DNA of 11,577 nt, from positions 1 to 11,577 of the forward strand of contig DTYD01000014.1 in the NCBI GenBank assembly GCA_012962055.1, written 5' to 3'. Source of the DNA: Hadesarchaea archaeon. GTDB taxonomy: Archaea; Hadarchaeota; Hadarchaeia; Hadarchaeales; Hadarchaeaceae. Of this stretch, positions 5,752 through 11,577 are shown in pieces (position 1 is the stretch's first letter; each line of letters opens with the position of its first letter). Under the pieces are notes generated by a model. That model was given only the letters and a program-made list of their open reading frames with translations. It was not told where the DNA came from and made no database searches. A program made the position numbers and the translations under genes.

Positions 5752-8137
5752 GATAAAAAACTGGAAGTCGCACCGCGAAACGGAAATCCGCTTCGGTGAT
5801 GGAACGAACGTATTGGTGGGAAGTATGGGATCTGGGAAGTCCTCGGTGTTGGAGGCCATCACCTACGCTTTGTTCGGGACCCTGCCCGGCGTACAGTCCC
5901 GTCGCATCAAGCTTGAAGATCTGATCACCAGCAGACCCAGAGCTCTTGACCAGGCAGAGGTGGAGGTCAGCTTCATCGCACCGGATGGCAACGAGTACAC
6001 GGTCAAGCGCGTCATCGAGAGGGGGAGGGGAACAGCGATGTCGGAACTCAGAAAAGCGACGGGGGAGGTGGTCGAGAGTCCGAGTGCCGGGCGGGTGAGC
6101 GAACTTATCAAAAAACTGCTTGAACTCGACTACGACCTGTTCGAGCGGGCTATCTATTCGGAGCAGAACCGTCTCGACTACTTTCTGACGCTGCCCCGCG
6201 GGAAGCGGATGGAGGGCATCGACGAACTTCTCGGCATAAACAAACTCGAAAAGGCACGCAGGGGCACCGGGACACTCGCCAACCGCGCCAATGACCGTGC
6301 GGATGAGCGCGAGAGGACCGCGAAACAACTCAGGCAGGACCCGTCGATAGCTCAGCTGGCGACTTACGAGCGGGAGTTGAAGGATCTCGAATCGGCCCGG
6401 CGGGAAATTTCAGAGAGGCTCAGGCAACTGCAACCGGAACTCGAATCTACCCGCGTACAGGTCCAGCAATCCCGCAAAACCGAACAGGAAATTGCGCAGC
6501 TGGAGCAGACCTACCGGGAGCTGTGCGGAGGCATAGGAGAACTAAAGCACCAGCTCGATGAGATCGGGAAAAGATTGGGGACAGCTGCGGAGCTCGAACC
6601 AGATGAACTTCAAAAACAGGTGGTGGAGTTGGAGCGGGTATGCAATGAGAAGACCTTCCGGTGGAACCAGCTGAACTCAGCTCTCACCGCGGCGACGTCG
6701 AAACTGCAGGTGTTGGAAACGCAAAAAACGATGCTCCAAGGCGAACTGGACAAAATAGTGACCGAGCTAGAGCGGAAACGGAAGCTCGGCGAAGAACTGA
6801 GACGGCTGAAACCGAAAGAACTGGACGATGAGATAGAGAAAGCGCAACTCGAACTTCGCAGTATTGAGGATCAGCTTGCGACCTCTCGCGCTAAAATTCA
6901 GGAGCTGAAACGGTCGATGGAGGAGCTGGCAGGAGCCGGACCTACGTGTCCGGTGTGCGAGAGCCCGCTCGGAGACGCGAAAAAACAGGAGCTCCTTCGG
7001 CAACGTCGGGAGCAGCTCGAGGGTCTCATCCGACACGTGAACGAGTTGGAGCCGCGCCTGAAGCAACTCAACGATGATTTGCGCCAGAAGCTGGAGCTAC
7101 AACGGAAAGGCATGCTCCTGGAGAGGGAGGTCGAGGGTGTATCCGAGCTCGAGGAGGAGCGCTCGGGGATTTCCGGACGACTGGGTGGGGTGGAGGTGGA
7201 GATCGCAAGGACGCGGGGCGAGAGCGAGAAATTGAAGATGGAAACAGAGGGCACCAGAAGAGAACTGGACGAATTTTACGAGAAACTGTCCGGTATGAAA
7301 CAGCTTTTCCAGTTACGGATGGATCTCGACGCGAAGAAAACCGAGTACGGGCGGAAGCTCGCGGAAGGTGAACGCGTGCACCGGGCGCTGGAGGGGCTGA
7401 GACGCATCCACGACGAGAAAAAAGCGGAGGAAATTCGAAAGCGGTTGGAGGAGCTCATCGGCACGTACGAGCGCTTGAGCGCGGAACTCTCCGGAAATGA
7501 GCGGCTCGCGTCTGAAAAGAAAAAACTTGTGGAGGGGGTACACGAGAAGCTCGAGCTCATTTCACGGTACGAGGCCGAGGCCAGGCACCTACGCGGGGCT
7601 GCTCAGGCGTTGGCCACCATCCAGACAGCTTTTGCTAGGACGCAGGTCTCCATGCGCAGGATGTTCATAGACGGCGTCAACGAGGTGATGAGCGACCTAT
7701 GGGACAGCATTTATCCATATGGAGATTTTGTCGGGGTTCAGCTGTCGGTTGAGGGCAATGAGCGGAGTGGTGACTATGTGCTGAAATTGCGCGACCGTGC
7801 GGGCAACTGGGTCCCGGTCGAGGGGATAGCTAGCGGAGGCGAGCGAACCGACGCCTGCCTTGCGCTGCGAATCGCGTTCTCGATCGTGCTCGCGCCAAAC
7901 CTCAAGTGGATAGTCTTCGATGAGCCGACCCACAACCTCGACGCGGAGGGGATTCAGGAACTGGCAAAAATACTGAGGGACCGCCTCCCCGAGGTCGTGC
8001 AGCAGATCCTCATCATCACCCATGAGGAACGGCTGGAGAGCGCTGTGAGTGGTTACCTGTACCGTTTTTCCCGCGATAAGGATGCGGACGAACCGACGAG
8101 GGTGAAGCAAGTCACTGTGCCGGAGGTTTTTGAATAG
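5735..8137 (+). CDS. rad50: DNA double-strand break repair ATPase Rad50
   Basis: Rad50 is the SMC-like ATPase that tethers DNA ends and controls Mre11. The 800-residue protein has Walker A GSMGSGKS (29-36), an N-terminal ATPase lobe to about 180, a long coiled coil with heavy Glu/Lys/Arg/Leu content, the zinc hook CPVC (C405, C408) near the middle, the returning coil to about 640, the ABC signature SGGE (700-703), Walker B IVFDEP (D729, E730) followed by the D-loop NLD, and the switch His in IITHEE. All catalytic elements are intact. The start overlaps the mre11 end, with AAGGAG eight bases before the ATG. The coil arms are slightly shorter than in many archaeal homologues. It is followed after 17 bases by the kinase-like gene in the same orientation. 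Confidence 0.96.
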   Translation: MITSVKIKNWKSHRETEIRFGDGTNVLVGSMGSGKSSVLEAITYALFGTLPGVQSRRIKLEDLITSRPRALDQAEVEVSFIAPDGNEYTVKRVIERGRGTAMSELRKATGEVVESPSAGRVSELIKKLLELDYDLFERAIYSEQNRLDYFLTLPRGKRMEGIDELLGINKLEKARRGTGTLANRANDRADERERTAKQLRQDPSIAQLATYERELKDLESARREISERLRQLQPELESTRVQVQQSRKTEQEIAQLEQTYRELCGGIGELKHQLDEIGKRLGTAAELEPDELQKQVVELERVCNEKTFRWNQLNSALTAATSKLQVLETQKTMLQGELDKIVTELERKRKLGEELRRLKPKELDDEIEKAQLELRSIEDQLATSRAKIQELKRSMEELAGAGPTCPVCESPLGDAKKQELLRQRREQLEGLIRHVNELEPRLKQLNDDLRQKLELQRKGMLLEREVEGVSELEEERSGISGRLGGVEVEIARTRGESEKLKMETEGTRRELDEFYEKLSGMKQLFQLRMDLDAKKTEYGRKLAEGERVHRALEGLRRIHDEKKAEEIRKRLEELIGTYERLSAELSGNERLASEKKKLVEGVHEKLELISRYEAEARHLRGAAQALATIQTAFARTQVSMRRMFIDGVNEVMSDLWDSIYPYGDFVGVQLSVEGNERSGDYVLKLRDRAGNWVPVEGIASGGERTDACLALRIAFSIVLAPNLKWIVFDEPTHNLDAEGIQELAKILRDRLPEVVQQILIITHEERLESAVSGYLYRFSRDKDADEPTRVKQVTVPEVFE

Positions 8138-8154
8138 TTTGATATGGGAGCCAC

Positions 8155-8670
8155 ATGCGGATAATGGGCGTGAGGGGAAGACCGAAGCTGGTGGGGAAAG
8201 AGATCTACCGGGATGTGTTCAGGCAGGGGAACACCGTTCTCAAAGTGCAGCGGGGGGCAGCAAGGACATCAAAGTTACGCGGGCAAGCGGTTGCGGTAGA
8301 CCTGCACAACAGGGAGATAAGGAAAAAGCTGGATTTTTTTCCAAAGTATTACGGTACGGTGCTGACAGGTATTGAGCGGAGCGGGAATGTCTTTCCGGCA
8401 ATTGTGAGTTTCCACGAATACGTGAGGCTTCTCCCTAAGTATTCGATCGGCACCCTGAAATCCATTTTTGCCCTGATAGCGAAAGCTGGCAGGCAGGGGT
8501 ACGTACTGGACATTAAACCATCAAACTTCGGGGTGAAGGAAAAACGTGTGTTTTACCTAGATGAATACGGGGTTGGGAAGGGCCCTCTTCCGCCAGATGT
8601 TCTGGAGGATCTCAACAAGTTCACGCGGGCCGCGCTGGAGAAGATCCGGTCGTACGACCACGCAAAATAA
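8155..8670 (+). CDS. Small protein-kinase-like fold protein downstream of rad50
   Basis: The 171-residue product shows ordered protein-kinase active-site motifs. NTVLKV (K30) resembles the ATP-anchoring lysine strand, HNREI (E54) the helix-C glutamate, LDIKPSNFG (D119, K121, N124) the catalytic loop DxKPxN, and FYLDEYG (D136) the metal-binding DFG position. A classical glycine-rich loop is not evident, although GVRGRP near the start could be a remnant. Only about 30 residues follow the DFG-like site, so the usual large C-lobe with activation segment and helices F-I is missing. This makes it a minimal kinase-like protein, in the spirit of YrbL/RIO/ABC1-type divergent kinases but not clearly any of them. 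ATG at 8155 has GGGAG five bases upstream; ATG at 8164 is an alternative. It lies 17 bases after rad50, so it probably belongs to the mre11-rad50 transcript. Activity and substrate are unknown. Confidence 0.65.
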   Translation: MRIMGVRGRPKLVGKEIYRDVFRQGNTVLKVQRGAARTSKLRGQAVAVDLHNREIRKKLDFFPKYYGTVLTGIERSGNVFPAIVSFHEYVRLLPKYSIGTLKSIFALIAKAGRQGYVLDIKPSNFGVKEKRVFYLDEYGVGKGPLPPDVLEDLNKFTRAALEKIRSYDHAK

Positions 8671-8719
8671 ATTCGAAAGTTATTTAAGTCCTGCATAAGA
8701 GTATTTGGAGCGTGAAATA
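8671..8719 (+). promoter_or_regulatory. TATA-like promoter for the two-helix membrane protein
   Basis: CGAAAGTTATTTAAG (8674-8688) resembles an archaeal BRE/TATA pair, centred near 8685, and predicts transcription starting near 8711. This start favours GTG at 8720 over TTG at 8705 for the next gene and separates it from the mre11-rad50 unit. Confidence 0.45.
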
Positions 8720-8971
8720 GTGGGAACTACAAGAGCGCTGGGCGCATTGCTCTGCATAGGTACAGTTTTGGTTGCAGTGCTTCACATTTGGTTTGGCTAT
8801 ATTTCAGAACCTAACAAGTGGGCAATTGGTGCGCTGTCTTTCGCGCTTCCGATCACAGTCGGGGTGCTTGCGGTCTGCGTGCTGGGGTTCTGGCTCGGAT
8901 GGATAATGGCCACCACGAGAGAAGTTACTCCTCCTGCGCCGAAGGCAGAGGAGAGCAAGTCCGAAAAATAA
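8720..8971 (+). CDS. Small two-transmembrane-helix protein, unknown function
   Basis: From the GTG at 8720 the product has 83 residues. Two hydrophobic spans are clear: about residues 7-28 (GALLCIGTVLVAVLHIWFGY) and about 35-65 (ALSFALPITVGVLAVCVLGF onward to LGWIMA). A polar, charged tail follows (APKAEESKSEK). The layout of two helices and a short cytoplasmic tail recalls small LapA-like (DUF1049) membrane proteins, whose second helix also ends in a Gly-rich LGxxLG pattern, but the match is by eye and weak. An upstream TTG at 8705 would add five residues, yet it lies too close to the TATA box to be in the transcript. The gene stands alone between the repair unit and the transposase remnant. 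Confidence 0.6.
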   Translation: MGTTRALGALLCIGTVLVAVLHIWFGYISEPNKWAIGALSFALPITVGVLAVCVLGFWLGWIMATTREVTPPAPKAEESKSEK

Positions 8972-8985
8972 TGAAAAATAATATT

Positions 8986-9006
8986 TCTACATTTTTAGTA
9001 GATTTT
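8986..9006 (+). terminator. Weak hairpin plus T-run after the membrane protein gene
   Basis: TCTAC (8986-8990) and GTAGA (8998-9002) can pair around an AT-rich loop and are followed by TTTT. The loop itself contains TTTTT. Archaeal termination often needs only T-rich stretches, so this is a plausible end for the message of the gene ending at 8971. Confidence 0.3.
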
Positions 9007-9030
9007 AAGAGGCAGTATTTTCGTACGTAT

Positions 9031-9950
9031 TTAGCTTTGCCAAGCCCTAGTTAGACTTCCGGCCAGGGCTTCTGACGGATTGAGCCCACGCTGTTTCCAC
9101 GTCGCCAGCATCGTCATCATCGTCTCGTAGATGCGCGTCCCCTTTTCGCTCCTCAACGTTCCGATGATTTTCCTTTGAACGACGTGTTCTCTCAGGACCC
9201 GCTCGGCCCTGTTGTTCGTTGGCTCAACTCAAGGAGTGGTCACGAACGTGAACCAGTGGTTGAAACCGTTGTGCATCTTCTGAATGAATTCTCTGATTTC
9301 CTCGTTTCTGTAGCGCTTCTTCAGCCAATAGCGCAATCGCCGCTCGGCGTTGTTAGCCAATCTCACTCTCTCCTCCGGCGGAGGATCGTCTTCGAGTGAA
9401 CTCTTAAGCTGGCTGTAGAGCCTGTGTAGCGCCTTCTGGAGCGGCACCGCTTCATCGATGTGTTCGGCGAGATAGTCCGCTTCCCGCAGCAGGTGGGCCC
9501 AACATCGCTGGAGCTTTTGCGTGAAGTTCGGAAATGTTTTATCGCCATCGCACACGATGGTTCCTGAGAAATTTTTCCCGAGATTCTCCTTCAAGACTTT
9601 TTTTTCCCTACTTCTCCTCACGGTGACCAGTGCTTCCGTCTCCGTGACGAAATCTCATGTCCAGTACTTCTTTCCATCGACCTTCATCCCGATCCAGTCC
9701 GAGTAGACTACCTTGGCCGCGCTGACTCTCCGATGGGTCTCCTCGTACTCCGGCTTCAGCCAATCACTCACCCGGCGGGTGATGTCGAATATCGAGGCAG
9801 TGATGATCAACAGCCCGTGCTGCCTCTCCAGCACCTCCCGGATTTTGTTGTGAGGCAACCGCTCCTCGTACTTCAGCAACGGTACTTGAACCAACACGTT
9901 TTTGCCGAACCTCCCGCAGCGTGATGTCGGAGACCCGAGAAAACTCCACG
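9031..9950 (-). pseudogene. IS66-family transposase, decayed (two in-frame TGA, frameshift, missing N-terminus)
   Basis: The minus strand encodes a DDE transposase of the IS66 type in pieces. From the right, the first piece reads GKNVLVQVPLLKYEERLPHN and on to VVYSDWIG, with the first catalytic Asp at 9697-9699, and stops at TGA 9655-9657, where the frame would otherwise continue WT-[stop]-DFVTETEALVTV. The second piece runs to TGA 9229-9231 and holds the second Asp in VCDGD (9547-9549) and the QRCWAHLLREA helix. The third piece begins VEPTNNRAER, with the catalytic Glu at 9223-9225, and ends at TAA 9031-9033. At the right end DITLREV lies in another frame from RFGKNV, indicating a one-base shift near 9910-9920. 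The N-terminal domains expected of IS66 transposases are absent. TGA ends the methyltransferase and two POR genes nearby, so recoding is unlikely; this is a dead gene. Confidence 0.85.
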
Positions 9951-9955
9951 GGACA
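9031..9955. mobile_element. IS66-like insertion sequence remnant
   Basis: The element is defined by the decayed transposase. The right edge is abrupt: transposase sequence gives way near 9950 to the middle of a nucleoside deoxyribosyltransferase-like gene, so the element's own right end and the gene's 5' end were both lost, most simply in one deletion. At the left, past the transposase stop, I find no convincing terminal inverted repeat or target duplication. A 7-base inverted pair AAGCCCT/AGGGCTT (9042-9048 and 9065-9071) lies inside the transposase end and may be chance. Confidence 0.7.
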
Positions 9956-10270
9956 AGCAAAACCTTTAGAGCCATTAAAAAGGACCTACACAGAATCGAA
10001 GAGGCTGACTTGATCATGGCAATTCTTGACGGTCCCGACGTGGACTCTGGCACCGCATTCGAAGTAGGTTACGCCTCCGCCAAGGAAAAGCCAGTGATTG
10101 GGTTCAAAACTGATATACGCGTGTTTGCTCTAGGGGAGGAGGTCAACAACATGTTGGCCCAGAGTGTGAAAATCGTGAAAAATTTTGACGAACTTTTGTC
10201 CGTTATTAAATGTTTTCAAAAATCGAAAAACTTCCCAAAAAAACTTAAATTGTGGAGGAACAATCCCTAA
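9956..10270 (+). pseudogene. Nucleoside 2-deoxyribosyltransferase-like gene, 5'-truncated
   Basis: The readable frame starts inside a conserved region: TFRAIKKDLHRIEEAD, then LIMAILDGPDVDSGTAFEVG and YASAKEKPVIGFKTD. The DGPDVDSGTAFE stretch, with its catalytic-type Glu, is characteristic of the nucleoside 2-deoxyribosyltransferase family, which exchanges or hydrolyses bases on deoxynucleosides or modified nucleotides. The expected N-terminal strand and glycine-rich phosphate loop, roughly 40-60 residues, are missing because the IS66 remnant joins here. No start codon with a ribosome site precedes the conserved part, so I treat it as a remnant. The C-terminal tail after SVIKC is lysine-rich and overlaps the presumed POR promoter. 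Confidence 0.72.
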
Positions 10271-10280
10271 ACGTATTTCT
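10239..10280 (+). promoter_or_regulatory. TATA-like promoter of the POR operon
   Basis: AAACTTAAAT (10241-10250), in a short A-rich stretch, is a good archaeal TATA-like box. It predicts a start near 10272, giving the ATG at 10281 a leader of about nine bases. No strong Shine-Dalgarno sequence precedes that ATG, which fits a near-leaderless message. Confidence 0.45.
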
Positions 10281-10814
10281 ATGATAGAGATAAGATTTCA
10301 TGGTCGTGGGGGGCAGGGCGCAGTTACAGCGGCGCGACTACTCGCTGAATCTGCTTTTCTTGAGGGGAAGTACGCCCAAGCGTTCCCATTTTTTGGTGCC
10401 GAGAGAAGAGGAGCGCCGGTGGTGGCTTTTGCACGGATAAATGACAAACAAATCCGTGTTCGCACCCAGGTGTACAAGCCCGATTATGTCATAGTACTGG
10501 ACCCTCTTCTGCCCGAAGTCCTAGATGTGGCCTCCGGGGTAAAACAAGGTGGTACGATCGTGCTCAATTCTAAAAACCAGATCCAGTTCCCCCACACCAA
10601 AACCTCCCTCGTAGACGCTACTTCAATAGCAATGAAAACTCTGGGGGTGTCAATAACAAACACCGCCATGCTTGGAGCTTTCGCGAAAGCAACCAGATTG
10701 ATCGGACTTGAATCGCTCATCGAGGTAATCAAAAGACACTTTTCTGGCAAGATTGCAGAAAAAAATGTGGCCGCGATAAAAGCGGCGTATGAGCAGACGA
10801 AGGTGGCTGGGTGA
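10281..10814 (+). CDS. porG: Pyruvate:ferredoxin oxidoreductase, gamma subunit
   Basis: The 177-residue protein is the gamma subunit of the archaeal four-subunit 2-oxoacid:ferredoxin oxidoreductase. The signature HGRGGQG (residues 7-13) near the start is followed by [10 protein letters not shown], then [19 protein letters not shown] and [13 protein letters not shown], all characteristic of the gamma domain. ATG at 10281 begins [13 protein letters not shown] as usual for the family; longer in-frame starts would run through the upstream remnant gene and are rejected. The stop TGA overlaps the GTG of the delta gene in a four-base GTGA, so translation is coupled. Pyruvate is the likely substrate because of the neighbouring delta/alpha types, but 2-ketoisovalerate enzymes look similar. 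Confidence 0.93.
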
Positions 10815-11092
10815 GCTCTCCTACTCCCACTAAGAAATTATTGCCCGGTGCTGTAATTGTAGATGAGGGGAGCACAAAACAAACCGAAACTGGCAGCTGG
10901 CGCAGCCTGAAGCCTGTGATAGATTACAAGAAATGTACCAGCTGTATGCTGTGCTGGCTCTATTGCCCAGAACCCGCAATCGGTTGCGAAAAACCCCCAA
11001 AAATTGACTACATGTACTGTAAAGGCTGCGGCATCTGCGCGAACGTATGTCCAATAAAAGCGATAACTATGATACAGGAGGGACAAAAGTGA
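10811..11092 (+). CDS. porD: Pyruvate:ferredoxin oxidoreductase, delta subunit (2x[4Fe-4S] ferredoxin)
   Basis: The 93-residue subunit carries electrons from the thiamine-diphosphate site to external ferredoxin. Two CxxCxxCxxxCP motifs are intact: C42, C45, C48, C52 ([12 protein letters not shown]) and C70, C73, C76, C80 ([12 protein letters not shown]). The N-terminal part with [14 protein letters not shown] is typical of PorD. The GTG start shares four bases with the gamma stop. Its own stop TGA overlaps the GTG of the alpha gene, and AGGAGGG at 11076-11082 inside its 3' end serves as the alpha gene's Shine-Dalgarno site. Confidence 0.94.
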   Translation: MSSPTPTKKLLPGAVIVDEGSTKQTETGSWRSLKPVIDYKKCTSCMLCWLYCPEPAIGCEKPPKIDYMYCKGCGICANVCPIKAITMIQEGQK

Positions 11093-11577
11093 AAAAGTTT
11101 ATGACTGGCAATGATGCTGTTGCCATGGGCGCAAAGCTCGCGCGAGTGAAGGTCGTTTCGGCGTATCCGATAACCCCACAAACCGCCATTGTCGAGAAGC
11201 TCTCTGAATTTGTGGCTAACGGTGAACTCGACGCTGAATACATAAAAGTGGAGTCAGAACACAGCGCGCTCAGCGCTTGCGTGGGTGCTGCGGCTACAGG
11301 TGTAAGAACTTTTACCGCGACCTCTTCGCAGGGTCTGATGCTTATGAGTGAGATAATGTTCGTGGCCGCCGGGCTCCGGTTGCCCATCGTCATGGCCAAC
11401 GCGAACCGTTCGCTCTCCGCGCCTCTATCCATATGGTGCGACCAACAGGATTCGATAGCAGTTCGAGATGCCGGTTGGATCCAGCTCTACTGTGAGAACA
11501 ACCAAGAAATCCTCGATTCGACAATCCAAGCTTTCCGTATCGCTGAAGAAACACTGCTGCCGGTGATGGTGTGCTTC
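11089..11577 (+). CDS. porA: Pyruvate:ferredoxin oxidoreductase, alpha subunit (5' part, runs off the window)
   Basis: The frame is open from GTG 11089 to the last base, giving 163 residues of an alpha subunit normally near 390. Features include [14 protein letters not shown], the conserved [14 protein letters not shown], the VESEHSALS stretch with the Glu typical of this domain, [11 protein letters not shown], and [17 protein letters not shown], which matches the PorA group. The start is supported by AGGAGGG six bases upstream and by the four-base overlap with the delta stop. The beta subunit, which holds most of the thiamine-diphosphate site, would be expected just outside the window. Confidence 0.95.
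   Translation, partial: MKKFMTGNDAVAMGAKLARVKVVSAYPITPQTAIVEKLSEFVANGELDAEYIKVESEHSALSACVGAAATGVRTFTATSSQGLMLMSEIMFVAAGLRLPIVMANANRSLSAPLSIWCDQQDSIAVRDAGWIQLYCENNQEILDSTIQAFRIAEETLLPVMVCF

Noticed and set aside
5537..6328. Minus-strand open frame (263 codons) opposite the mre11-rad50 junction
   Set aside because: It spans two confirmed plus-strand genes and has no recognisable motif or start context.
8971..9054. 27-codon plus-strand frame after the membrane protein as a lost 5' end of the deoxyribosyltransferase
   Set aside because: Its translation lacks the expected N-terminal strand and phosphate loop, and it runs into the transposase end.
9042..9071. Inverted repeat AAGCCCT/AGGGCTT as an insertion-sequence end
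   Set aside because: It lies inside the transposase reading frame, and no matching copy occurs at the right boundary near 9950.

Overview
This is archaeal chromosomal DNA. The replication and repair proteins are of archaeal/eukaryotic type: clamp-loader large subunit RFC-L, and Mre11-Rad50 with a CPVC zinc hook. Starts include GTG and TTG, archaeal TATA-like boxes sit about 25 bases upstream of several starts, and the right edge carries an anaerobe-type four-subunit pyruvate:ferredoxin oxidoreductase (POR) operon. Most genes are GC-rich. I would guess an uncultivated, anaerobic euryarchaeote-like lineage, but the window alone does not fix the taxon.

Layout. (1) 1-900 looks like a worn accessory strip. 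It holds a minus-strand ribbon-helix-helix (RHH) protein, an upstream minus-strand gene that seems to carry a one-base frameshift, a promoter region with back-to-back TATA-like boxes, and a truncated winged-helix regulator on the plus strand. (2) 904-4334 is a minus-strand pair: RFC-L followed, 2 bases after its stop, by a DNA methyltransferase whose SAM-binding motif I is interrupted by a 357-residue intein. (3) 4438-8670 is the divergent plus-strand unit mre11-rad50, followed by a small protein with protein-kinase-like active-site motifs. (4) 8720-8971 is a small two-helix membrane protein. (5) 9031-10270 is a scar: a dead IS66-family transposase on the minus strand, broken by two in-frame TGA codons and a frameshift, abutting a nucleoside 2-deoxyribosyltransferase-like gene that has lost its 5' part. 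(6) 10281 to the right edge is the start of the POR operon in the order gamma, delta, alpha, with overlapping stop/start codons; alpha runs off the window.

How the parts work together. RFC-L loads the sliding clamp, and Mre11-Rad50 senses and resects DNA double-strand breaks, so the centre is a DNA replication/repair island read in two directions from a roughly 100-base divergent promoter. The methyltransferase has no restriction partner in the window, so it may be an orphan modification enzyme. The most interesting items are: the intein placed exactly in the methyltransferase SAM loop, with one of its two LAGLIDADG catalytic aspartates replaced by glycine; the mini-kinase-like protein co-oriented with rad50; and the frameshifted gene overlapping the RHH gene. 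POR (pyruvate + CoA + oxidised ferredoxin to acetyl-CoA, CO2 and reduced ferredoxin) belongs to central carbon metabolism and appears unrelated to its repair neighbours.
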